Source: an uncultured Ruminococcus sp. (GTDB taxonomy: Bacteria > Bacillota > Clostridia > Oscillospirales > Ruminococcaceae). Taken from it: DNA of 6,083 nucleotides. The stretch spans positions 1 through 6,083 of the forward strand of contig CAMWOX010000103.1 in the NCBI GenBank assembly GCA_947175975.1. The letters are read 5' to 3'. The notes beneath the pieces were generated by a model that saw only the letters and a program-made list of their open reading frames with translations, made no database searches and had not been told where the DNA came from. Position numbers and translations under genes: made by a program. Below are positions 1-5,807 of the stretch, in pieces (positions within the stretch are counted from its first letter, which is position 1; each line of letters begins with the position of its first letter).

Positions 1-880
1 CCTGTGATGTTTCCAGCAATTCCAGAGAATCATGAATTTCAATTTTCTGTAAATAATGCAACGCATTGAGCGACAGCGGCAGCTCGGCGATCGGCACAGT
101 TTCTTCATTTTCGGGATTCTGTCGGAAAGCACTTTCGGTCTGACTTTTTTTTGTTTCTATCTTGATTTTTTCTTCCCAGTTATCATATGAAACAGACGGA
201 ATCTCCGGCAAACAGGAACTTTCGTCCGGTTCTGCCGCAGATACTGCCGGAAATGCTGAAACACCAGAAACGCCCAGTATATCCAGATCAGATAAATCTG
301 AGACAGACGGCACATGCATCAGAATATCTTTTGCGGCTTCCTGTAAATCTCCCTGAAACACGACATTCCGAGGGCGTTCCGGGATTGCCATTTCTGCATC
401 CTGCAAATGCGGTGCATCCTGGGAGAATGCAATAAACTCTGAAATATCCGGTAAATTTTGCAGTTCCTGTAATTCCGATTCATGAGAAAAAGATGGAATT
501 TCTGGAATATTCCCTGTATCTGCAAGATTTTCAAGCTCGATTATTTCATCGGCAAGCTCCTGTTCATTCTGCATTTCTGTTCCAGAATCCAGAAATGACG
601 GAATCAATTGTTTCTGTACCGATTCTGTTGCATAATCAGGGATTTCAGGCAGATTGTGAAATGCCTCCTGTGACACTTCATGAATGGTCTGTGTCACAGC
701 AGTTGCTACATCCAGCGTATCCAGACCGGAAAAGCTAGGGATTTCCAGTACGGCCTTAGGTTCTGCATCGGATTCCGGGAAAGAAAGCGTTTCCGAGGAT
801 ATTAATCCATCCATATTGGAAATAGACGGCACAGTGGGCATATCGTTGTTCACATCCGGACTGTTCTTTTTTTTAATCAT
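1..880 (-). CDS. Unrecognised acidic, low-complexity protein with repeated Pro-Ser motifs (partial, C-terminus outside window)
   Basis: The frame is open from an ATG at 880 to the window edge: 293 codons without a stop, so the end is missing. The start is supported by GGAG (888-891 on the complement) 7 nt upstream and by a consensus promoter behind it. The protein begins MIKKKNSPDV. It is rich in Asp, Glu, Ser and Pro, has one Cys (223), no signal peptide and no membrane segment, so it should be cytosolic and largely disordered. A degenerate motif [I/V/L/F]-P-x-[I/V/F]-S recurs: VPSIS 17-21, IPSFS 47-51, IPSFL 93-97, IPEIPSFS 125-132, LPDIS 143-147, VPSVS 190-194, FPAVS 210-214 and LPEIPSVS 224-231; LPEIPDY at 77-83 is related. 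Short predicted helical stretches (about 104-118 and 177-188) separate them. From about residue 268 (LSLNALHYLQKIEIHDSLELLE) it looks more ordered, so a folded domain may begin there. I do not recognise the family and assign no function. Plus-strand frames here are shadows. Confidence 0.8.
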   Translation of the reverse strand, partial: MIKKKNSPDVNNDMPTVPSISNMDGLISSETLSFPESDAEPKAVLEIPSFSGLDTLDVATAVTQTIHEVSQEAFHNLPEIPDYATESVQKQLIPSFLDSGTEMQNEQELADEIIELENLADTGNIPEIPSFSHESELQELQNLPDISEFIAFSQDAPHLQDAEMAIPERPRNVVFQGDLQEAAKDILMHVPSVSDLSDLDILGVSGVSAFPAVSAAEPDESSCLPEIPSVSYDNWEEKIKIETKKSQTESAFRQNPENEETVPIAELPLSLNALHYLQKIEIHDSLELLETSQ

Positions 881-923
881 GTAAATACTCCTTTTTTATG
901 CCATTCACGTGACATTCGTTTAT

Positions 924-952
924 ATTATAGCATAAAATTCAGGATTCGTCAA
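924..952 (-). promoter_or_regulatory. Sigma-A promoter of the unknown acidic protein gene
   Basis: On the complement, TTGACG (947-952) is followed by a 17-bp spacer and TATAAT (924-929), with TGC just before the -10 (extended -10). Transcription should begin near 917, giving a leader of about 37 nt. That leader holds an 8-bp palindrome, TCACGTGA (905-912), which could be chance or an operator. Confidence 0.8.
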
Positions 953-972
953 TGATTTCAGGTAATTTTCAC

Positions 973-1001
973 AAAAAAGCCGGGAGAATTTCCCGGCTTT
1001 T
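973..1001 (-). terminator. Rho-independent terminator after the serine acetyltransferase gene
   Basis: A perfect 11-bp inverted repeat, AAAAGCCGGGA (975-985) and TCCCGGCTTTT (991-1001), encloses a 5-nt loop. Read on the minus strand, the GC-rich stem ends in a run of six T (978-973), and it lies 11 nt after the cysE stop codon. The plus-strand side has only four T and no plus-strand gene ends here, so it serves the minus strand. It also separates cysE from the downstream unknown gene. Confidence 0.93.
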
Positions 1002-1012
1002 CTGAAATTCTA

Positions 1013-1885
1013 TTATGCCTTGATGCTGATTCTTGCTCCTGCCGGAACGGACTTCGTGATGAAAGCATTGCCGCCGATCACTGCATTTTCGCCGACAACA
1101 GTCTCTCCGCCCAGGATGGACGCTCCGGAATAGATCGTGACATTGTCTTCAATCGTAGGATGACGTTTTGTATTCTTGAGACTCTGTCCGCCTCTGGTGG
1201 ACAATGCACCCAGCGTCACGCCCTGATAGATCTTGACATGACTGCCGATAATTGTCGTCTCACCAATGACAATACCTGTGCCGTGATCAATAAAGAAATA
1301 CTTGCCGATTTCCGCACCAGGATGAATGTCAATTCCCGTCTTACTGTGGGCGTATTCCGTCATGATCCGGGGAATCATAGGTACACCGAGCAGATAAAAC
1401 TCATGGGCAATCCGGTTGACCATAATGGCGAACAATCCAGGATAAGAATAAATAATCTCAGTCTTGTTATAGCAGGCAGGATCACCGTCGAATGTTGCCT
1501 GTACGTCCGTTTCAATATATTCCCGGATTTTCGGGATTTGATCCAGAAATGCAAATGTCAGATCCTCGGCTTTTTCCAGGATCACGGATTCTTCTGCATT
1601 TTCATAATCCGGCTCATAACGCAGGACAATGGAAATCTGCTTGATCAGTTTATATGCCACATCTTCGAGCAGCATGGACGCATGATTCCGGACAGTGTAA
1701 ATTTTCACGGAGTGATTCCGGAAATATCCCGGAAAAATGATTTTTTTCAAGCTTTCCAACACTTCCACCAGGACATCATTGTCAGGCAGATCAAAATTTT
1801 TGATTCTGTTGATCACTCTGTCGTCTTTGTAATCCTGCATGAAATTTTCGAGTGTTTTTTCAATTCGTTCTTCTATTCTATGCAT
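1013..1885 (-). CDS. cysE: Serine O-acetyltransferase, EpsC/CysE type
   Basis: Transfers acetyl from acetyl-CoA to L-serine, giving O-acetylserine, the first step of cysteine synthesis; soluble and cytosolic. The 290-residue protein has a helical N-terminal half and a C-terminal left-handed beta helix of hexapeptide repeats (about 182-277). Family signatures are visible: DGDPA (133-137), HSKTGIDIHPGAEIG (180-194), the catalytic Asp-His pair D200-H201 in DHGTGIVIGET, and a second conserved His, H242, in KRHPTI. The long N-terminal half and total length fit the EpsC-type branch better than the roughly 270-residue enterobacterial CysE. It ends soon after the last coil (SVPAGARISIKA), and I cannot tell whether it binds the cysteine synthase active site. 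I chose ATG 1885, 10 nt after a purine-rich AGAGAGGGG; an in-frame TTG at 1891 is possible but sits only 4 nt from it. It has its own promoter and terminator. No cysK or other cysteine gene is in the window. Confidence 0.95.
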   Translation of the reverse strand: MHRIEERIEKTLENFMQDYKDDRVINRIKNFDLPDNDVLVEVLESLKKIIFPGYFRNHSVKIYTVRNHASMLLEDVAYKLIKQISIVLRYEPDYENAEESVILEKAEDLTFAFLDQIPKIREYIETDVQATFDGDPACYNKTEIIYSYPGLFAIMVNRIAHEFYLLGVPMIPRIMTEYAHSKTGIDIHPGAEIGKYFFIDHGTGIVIGETTIIGSHVKIYQGVTLGALSTRGGQSLKNTKRHPTIEDNVTIYSGASILGGETVVGENAVIGGNAFITKSVPAGARISIKA

Positions 1886-1926
1886 ATGCAAAAATCCCCT
1901 CTCTGGAATAACATAATTTTAATTTC

Positions 1927-1955
1927 ATTATAGCATATGATGCAAAGTTTGTCAA
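1927..1955 (-). promoter_or_regulatory. Consensus sigma-A promoter of cysE
   Basis: On the complement, a perfect TTGACA (1950-1955), a 17-bp spacer and a perfect TATAAT (1927-1932), with TGC before the -10. The -35 begins 10 bp past the stop codon of the upstream patatin gene. The predicted leader is only about 35 nt, too short for a T-box or other riboswitch, so strong and largely constitutive expression is likely. There is no terminator between the patatin gene and this promoter, so read-through may add to cysE transcription. Confidence 0.85.
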
Positions 1956-1965
1956 CGTGATGGAA

Positions 1966-2880
1966 TTACAGATCTAAATAAGCTCTCAGATTTTCAATCT
2001 GTGCATTGGCATCCCGGTAGCCAAGATAATAGAGATCACCCAGTTTTTCCATATCTTTTTCCAGACGGCTGACAGTGACTTCCTGAGAGGGTGCAATCAC
2101 GAAGATTCTCCCCTGCTGTTCGAGCTGTTCCAGTGTATCACACTGTGTATTATAATTTGTATTGCTTGCTAGGAGAGATGCTGCAAAATTGGGATAATTT
2201 CTGTAAATCAGCTCCGGCATACGAATTTTTCGTTCAGGATGTATTTTCTTCCTGTAATTTCTTGGTCTGGTACGGATGACAATAATTTTCTCAAAATCCT
2301 GTTCCAAAGCCCATTCATAAGGCACTTTGCAGCTGCATCCGCCATCAAGATAAGGTGTATCTCCGAGCATAACCGGCATAGAAATATACGGCATAGAAGA
2401 TGACGCACAAACAGCTTTGAGAAAGTCTTCTCCAATGCTTTTTTCGAGATACTCCGGTCTACCTGTCAAAAGATTGGTCACAACAGCGTAGAGCTGGCGT
2501 TCCGGATTCCGGAAACGTTTCCAGTCCATTCTGGGAATAAACGGCAGTCTGCCGAATAGGAAATCAAATCCGATCAGTCCTTGATTATTTCGGATTGCCT
2601 TTGCACCAACATAACGGCTGTCGTGACGGTAACGCAGATTCATTCTGGCAGATCGTCCGATTTGTCCGGAAAGATAATTGATTGCTGTCAGAGATCCTGC
2701 GGAAACGCCGATTGTTGTCCGGAAATTCAAGTCATGCTCCATGAGTGCATCCAGTACGCCATTTGTATAAACACCTCGGAATGCACCGCCCTCCAAGACA
2801 AGGCATCCCTCTGTGATCTGATCGGAAGCTGTACCGGACGGCAGAGTGTCAATCCCGGAATATTTTCTCAGAGTTTTCAT
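1966..2880 (-). CDS. Patatin-like phospholipase family protein (YjjU-like)
   Basis: A predicted lipid acyl hydrolase with a Ser-Asp catalytic dyad, 304 residues, without signal peptide or membrane segment, so cytosolic or peripheral to the membrane. The patatin domain runs from about 24 to 195: the oxyanion-hole glycine loop GGAFRG (31-36), the nucleophile elbow GVSAG (58-62, Ser60), and the DGG motif (179-181, Asp179). All catalytic residues are present. The C-terminal part (about 215-300), with ITV-like segments followed by a helix ending LRAYL, resembles the extra domain of the YjjU group; substrates of this group are poorly known. The start is ATG 2880 (MKTLRKYSG). The frame is open further upstream to a TTG at 2964, but that stretch contains the promoter itself and so cannot be coding. 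The Shine-Dalgarno is unusually distant (listed separately). The stop lies 10 bp before the cysE promoter, with no terminator between. Confidence 0.92.
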   Translation of the reverse strand: MKTLRKYSGIDTLPSGTASDQITEGCLVLEGGAFRGVYTNGVLDALMEHDLNFRTTIGVSAGSLTAINYLSGQIGRSARMNLRYRHDSRYVGAKAIRNNQGLIGFDFLFGRLPFIPRMDWKRFRNPERQLYAVVTNLLTGRPEYLEKSIGEDFLKAVCASSSMPYISMPVMLGDTPYLDGGCSCKVPYEWALEQDFEKIIVIRTRPRNYRKKIHPERKIRMPELIYRNYPNFAASLLASNTNYNTQCDTLEQLEQQGRIFVIAPSQEVTVSRLEKDMEKLGDLYYLGYRDANAQIENLRAYLDL

Positions 2881-2902
2881 TGTTCTAAAAAAATTTCTCC
2901 TT
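2881..2902 (-). promoter_or_regulatory. Ribosome binding site of the patatin gene with unusually long spacing
   Basis: On the complement, AAGGAG (2897-2902) is the only Shine-Dalgarno match. Sixteen bases separate it from ATG 2880, about twice the usual gap, and they include a run of seven T (2887-2893). No ATG, GTG or TTG in frame lies closer to it. Confidence 0.6.
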
Positions 2903-2935
2903 TCTGCGATTTCTGATTTTGAATAGATTATTTCT

Positions 2936-2964
2936 ATTATATACGAATCCGGAAATTTTGTCAA
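2936..2964 (-). promoter_or_regulatory. Consensus sigma-A promoter of the patatin gene
   Basis: On the complement, a perfect TTGACA (2959-2964), 17-bp spacer and perfect TATAAT (2936-2941). Transcription should start near 2929, giving a leader of about 49 nt before ATG 2880. This site settles the start codon, because the upstream TTG extension of the frame begins inside the -35. It faces away from the spoIIE promoter, about 75 bp apart. Confidence 0.87.
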
Positions 2965-3040
2965 ATCTAATTTCGGAAAAACTGATATTCGCAGGAAATA
3001 GCGGACTTTCTCTGCAAAGTTTTCTGAAATGACTGTGCAT

Positions 3041-3047
3041 TTCGACA
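3041..3047 (-). promoter_or_regulatory. Spo0A binding site (0A box)
   Basis: TTCGACA on the plus strand is TGTCGAA on the complement, an exact match to the 0A-box heptamer TGNCGAA. It overlaps the -35 of the spoIIE promoter. A weaker relative, TTCGGAA (2972-2978, one mismatch), lies about 69 bp upstream and may be chance. Confidence 0.65.
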
Positions 3048-3074
3048 GAGTTCCCAGGAAAATTTTGCTATAAT
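3041..3074 (+). promoter_or_regulatory. spoIIE promoter, Spo0A-activated sigma-A type
   Basis: TATAAT (3069-3074) is preceded by a -35-like TCGACA (3042-3047) at a spacing of 21 bp instead of 17. In Bacillus subtilis the sigma-A promoters of spoIIE and spoIIG have the same stretched spacing (about 21-22 bp) and depend on phosphorylated Spo0A bound over the -35. The 0A-box match at exactly this place supports the same mechanism. The predicted start near 3081 leaves a T-rich leader of about 54 nt (long T runs 3088-3117). Confidence 0.75.
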
Positions 3075-3134
3075 AAAATCAGCAGATATTTTTTATTTGT
3101 TTTTTATTTTTATCTTTAAGGAGTGGTGGATCTT

Positions 3135-5414
3135 ATGTTATCCCGTTTTCACAAACTCATGCACAATGAGTGGCTGCAAGTCCCTGTGTTCTGCACAGGT
3201 GCAGTCTGCGGAGGATATTTTCTGGCAGTCGGAACAGTCAGCGGTGTGGTGTCGCCGCTTGCCGTAGCACTGGCAGGAATTTGCAGTCCGCTGTATGCAT
3301 TCTGTATGCTGTTGGGCAGTCTGATTGCCTATGCGGTACAGCAAGCACCAGAAGAGATGCAATTTTTACTGCTTGCACTTGTGAGTGTCACCTGTATGAG
3401 AATTTTATTCTATGACAATCGGAAAACTTACACGATGGGCATTCTGACGGCAATCTCCTGCATGATTTCCGGCATTTTGTTAGATCTGGTATTTCACAGC
3501 GGAGAGGGCAAATTGCCGCTGTATCTTTCAGAATCTTTTCTCACCGGAGCGGCTTCTTATTTTCTGGCGGATGCGATCCAGAGTCTGAAAGAAAACAAAA
3601 TGGTTGTATTAAATCCAGGAAAAAGCTTTACATTTGCAATCTGTTATCTGTTGGGGATTACGGCATTATGCGGCATTGATCTGCAATTTTGCAATCTGGG
3701 AAGAATCACCGGTATTGTCTGCACACTTCTGGCAGCCAGACAGTTCCGGCAAGCCGCCGGGACACTCTGCGGTGCGTTGACTACCTGCGGCATTGTATTA
3801 TGCAGTGTGTCTCTGGGAATGCCCTTACTGTTCCTGCCTGTCACGGCAATGCTCGCCGGATTTCTGTCAAAACTGCCCAACACAGTTCTGATTCCTGTAT
3901 TTTTTCTGATGCAGATACTCAGCAGTGCCGTGCTTGACAGCAGCATTGCACTTGTCAAAGTTCTTGTTGAACTCATGATTGCCTGCTGTATTTATGCGAT
4001 GTGCAGTAAGATTGAATTAAGAGCCTTGATTTCACTTCCCGTGGCAGGTTCTGCCGGACAAAGACAGATCATCCAGCAGGAACGCTTTCTCAGTAACGCC
4101 TTGCAGGAACTCCGGGAAGAAACCTCTGCAGTCATGCGGCATCTGACAGTCAATGCAACTCCGAATCCTGTACAGCAAGTAAAAGAGCATGTGTGTATGC
4201 ATTGTGAACAGTATCCGCATTGCTGGAAATCAAATGCCCGGCAGACAGAACAGGCATTACAGCAGTTATTCCACACACCATCTGTGACACCGGAAGTATT
4301 GGAACACTGCCTGAATTTCAGGAAACTGACAGAATCCATGATGACTTACAGCCAGCGCAGTGCAATTCAGCAGATGCAGAAAGTCCAGCTCCTGCAAAAT
4401 CGTGCCGTTACATTGGAATATCTGCAATTATTGGAACATCTGACGGCAGATTCTGCAAGAAGACGGGAATTGAAATTCTGTGAGGCAGAAACAATTTCCC
4501 TCAGGACAATTTTAAGCAGATGTGCCATATCGGAAGAAGCCTGTTTTGTGTACCAACTGAAAAGCGGTCGTCGTGCGGTAGAAATTTACACAAAGCAGGA
4601 AAATTTTCCGCCGGAGACAATTCAAGAAATTCTGAATCAGCAGTTTCATATCAATTTTAATTCTGTTTCCATTCAGCAGAAAAACATGGATAAGCATTGT
4701 TATTACCAAGAGCCGCCCTGCCGGATTGTCTGTGCAGTCAAGAGCCTGAATGCGCCTGCCTATGAACGCTGCGGCGATCATGCGGATACTTTTACAGATA
4801 CTGCCGGCAATCAGTATCTGGTGATCTCTGACGGTATGGGCAGCGGCAGCACAGCCTCTCTTGCCTCTAGAATTGCAGTCAAAACATTCCGGAATATGAT
4901 TCTCTGTGGTATGTTTCCGGAATCTGCAATCAGATTAGTCAATACCATGCTGATGTCCGAGACCAGCACAGAAAATTTTGCCACACTAGATATTCTAATG
5001 CTTCATGCAGACACAGGAGAACTGACGCTTTACAAATCCGGTGCAGCAGCTACTCTATTTTATCATGAAAATCAGATCCAGATTATTTCTTCTAAAAGTT
5101 TCCCCATTGGAATCGTTCCGGATGCTGTTCCATCGAGAGAGAAACGGCGTACCTGCAACGGTGACCAGATTATTATGCTCTCGGACGGCATCAGTGAAGC
5201 GGAATATCCCTATATGAAACAATTGTTCAGTCAGAATCTGCCACCGGAAAAAATACTGGAAGAAATTTTCGACAAAGCCAGTGTATTCCATGGTGGTGAA
5301 GTCCGGGATGATATGACAGTGATCGCCGCCCGGATTGACAGTAAAATGGCTGTCTCAGTTCCAGAGACAACTGGACAGAAAGCACAGGATCTTGCTGTGA
5401 ATATCGCAAACTAG
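3135..5414 (+). CDS. spoIIE: Stage II sporulation protein E (SpoIIE), PP2C-type protein serine phosphatase
   Basis: Dephosphorylates the anti-anti-sigma factor SpoIIAA so that sigma-F is released in the forespore; in Bacillus it also binds FtsZ at the polar septum. The protein has 759 residues, somewhat shorter than the roughly 830 of B. subtilis SpoIIE. Residues about 15-292 form about ten hydrophobic membrane segments. A central region (about 300-530) holds a conserved Cys cluster, C354-x2-C357-x5-C363-W364. The C-terminal PP2C domain (about 535-735) shows metal-site residues G547-D548, DGMGSG (566-571), TLD (617-619), SDGI (683-686) and RDDMTV (724-729), so it looks active. The usual Ser before the first GD is Cys546 here. 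I start at ATG 3135: AAGGAG (3118-3123) is 11 nt away and GGTGG (3125-3129) 5 nt away. An in-frame GTG at 3123 overlaps the Shine-Dalgarno and is unlikely. It has its own Spo0A-type promoter. The next gene, glgB, has a separate promoter. Confidence 0.97.
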   Translation: MLSRFHKLMHNEWLQVPVFCTGAVCGGYFLAVGTVSGVVSPLAVALAGICSPLYAFCMLLGSLIAYAVQQAPEEMQFLLLALVSVTCMRILFYDNRKTYTMGILTAISCMISGILLDLVFHSGEGKLPLYLSESFLTGAASYFLADAIQSLKENKMVVLNPGKSFTFAICYLLGITALCGIDLQFCNLGRITGIVCTLLAARQFRQAAGTLCGALTTCGIVLCSVSLGMPLLFLPVTAMLAGFLSKLPNTVLIPVFFLMQILSSAVLDSSIALVKVLVELMIACCIYAMCSKIELRALISLPVAGSAGQRQIIQQERFLSNALQELREETSAVMRHLTVNATPNPVQQVKEHVCMHCEQYPHCWKSNARQTEQALQQLFHTPSVTPEVLEHCLNFRKLTESMMTYSQRSAIQQMQKVQLLQNRAVTLEYLQLLEHLTADSARRRELKFCEAETISLRTILSRCAISEEACFVYQLKSGRRAVEIYTKQENFPPETIQEILNQQFHINFNSVSIQQKNMDKHCYYQEPPCRIVCAVKSLNAPAYERCGDHADTFTDTAGNQYLVISDGMGSGSTASLASRIAVKTFRNMILCGMFPESAIRLVNTMLMSETSTENFATLDILMLHADTGELTLYKSGAAATLFYHENQIQIISSKSFPIGIVPDAVPSREKRRTCNGDQIIMLSDGISEAEYPYMKQLFSQNLPPEKILEEIFDKASVFHGGEVRDDMTVIAARIDSKMAVSVPETTGQKAQDLAVNIAN

Positions 5415-5460
5415 AAATTTATGGAATTTCTTTTGTGGAATATCACTAAAAAACAAAACT

Positions 5461-5487
5461 AAAATTTATGATATCATATAATTTTTT
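5461..5487 (+). terminator. Possible weak AT-rich terminator after spoIIE
   Basis: AAAATT (5461-5466) plus TATG (5467-5470) can pair with CATA (5475-5478) and AATTTT (5480-5485) around an ATAT loop with one bulged T, and a T run of six (5482-5487) forms the end. The stem has only one GC pair, so it would be weak. No better terminator is visible between spoIIE and the next promoter. Confidence 0.3.
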
Positions 5488-5507
5488 GCCAATCGACCGG
5501 AAAACAC

Positions 5508-5536
5508 TTGCAACATTGCTTGATTTCTGGTAAAAT
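5508..5536 (+). promoter_or_regulatory. Sigma-A promoter of the glgB leader
   Basis: TTGCAA (5508-5513), a 17-bp spacer and TAAAAT (5531-5536), with TGG before the -10 (extended -10). Transcription would begin near 5543, leaving a leader of about 265 nt before glgB. No 0A box is seen here, so glgB does not appear to share the spoIIE control. Confidence 0.65.
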
Positions 5537-5568
5537 AAATATAGCAGGATATTTCATATATAAAATTC

Positions 5569-5594
5569 ACAAACAGTGTATTGTCACTTTTTGT
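5569..5594 (+). other. Stem-loop early in the glgB leader
   Basis: ACAAACAGTG (5569-5578) pairs with CACTTTTTGT (5585-5594) at nine of ten positions, around a 6-nt loop. The T-rich right arm is part of the stem, so it is not a standard terminator, although it might act as a pause site. Confidence 0.35.
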
Positions 5595-5652
5595 ATCTCA
5601 TATTGATGCAGAAAATGCAGACAAGCCTGTTGATTACATTTCGGGAAGGAGA

Positions 5653-5794
5653 GTCTGCTAAAAAATTCCGTAGATCATACGGAAATTTACACCTGCGACG
5701 TGTACAAAAACTTGTGAGTAGGCTCTGACTTGTCAGAATCAAAAACACACACGTTGAAGCAAGGATTTTCTCAATAATATTTTGAGTAGCAGGC
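5653..5794 (+). ncRNA. Candidate structured cis-regulatory leader RNA of glgB
   Basis: A closing helix P1 joins GTCTGCTA (5653-5660) to TAGCAGGC (5787-5794), eight pairs with one G-U. Inside it lie P2, TTCCGT/ACGGAA (5666-5671 with 5679-5684); P3, CGACGTGT/ACACGTTG (5696-5703 with 5749-5756, one G-U); P4 within P3, TCTGA/TCAGA (5724-5728 with 5733-5737) with a CTTG tetraloop; and P5, CTCAA/TTGAG (5770-5774 with 5782-5786), which abuts P1. A short ACAA/TTGT hairpin (5704-5715) could stack on P3. The right arm of P1 contains the start of AGGCGAT (5791-5797), the only plausible glgB Shine-Dalgarno, so P1 could block translation. I compared it by memory with common riboswitch classes (SAM, TPP, FMN, glycine, lysine, cobalamin, THF, c-di-GMP, c-di-AMP, guanidine, T-box) and saw no match. 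The fold is by eye only and its function is inferred. Confidence 0.45.
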
Positions 5795-5807
5795 GATTTA
5801 GCTTATT

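Noticed and set aside
162..884. Several plus-strand frames of 64-82 codons across the left edge
   Set aside because: They overlap the open minus-strand frame that has a consensus promoter and ribosome site. They have no ribosome sites or recognisable domains.
905..912. TCACGTGA palindrome in the leader of the unknown acidic gene
   Set aside because: A single short palindrome without a second copy or known regulator here. Kept as a remark only.
973..1001. The hairpin as a bidirectional terminator
   Set aside because: The plus-strand T run is only four and no plus-strand gene ends nearby, so only the minus-strand role is supported.
1160..1933. A 257-codon plus-strand frame opposite cysE
   Set aside because: It is fully antisense to a clearly recognised serine acetyltransferase, has no family features, and runs through the cysE promoter. 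It is a shadow of the real gene.
2881..2964. N-terminal extension of the patatin protein to the TTG at 2964
   Set aside because: The stretch is the promoter itself (TTGACA and TATAAT with 17-bp spacing), and it would place the start codon inside the -35.
3005..3020. Small inverted repeat ACTTT/AAAGT upstream of the spoIIE promoter
   Set aside because: A 5-bp AT-rich repeat is expected by chance in such sequence and matches no operator I know.
5606..5728. A 40-codon ATG frame in the glgB leader (MQKMQTSLLI..., ten basic residues) that could be a leader peptide
   Set aside because: No Shine-Dalgarno precedes either Met, the frame runs through the predicted helices, and the high basic content fits chance translation. 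Not listed as a gene without conservation evidence.
5754..5780. A second promoter near glgB, TTGAAG and TAATAT
   Set aside because: The spacer is 15 bp and both elements are imperfect, inside a region better explained by RNA helices.
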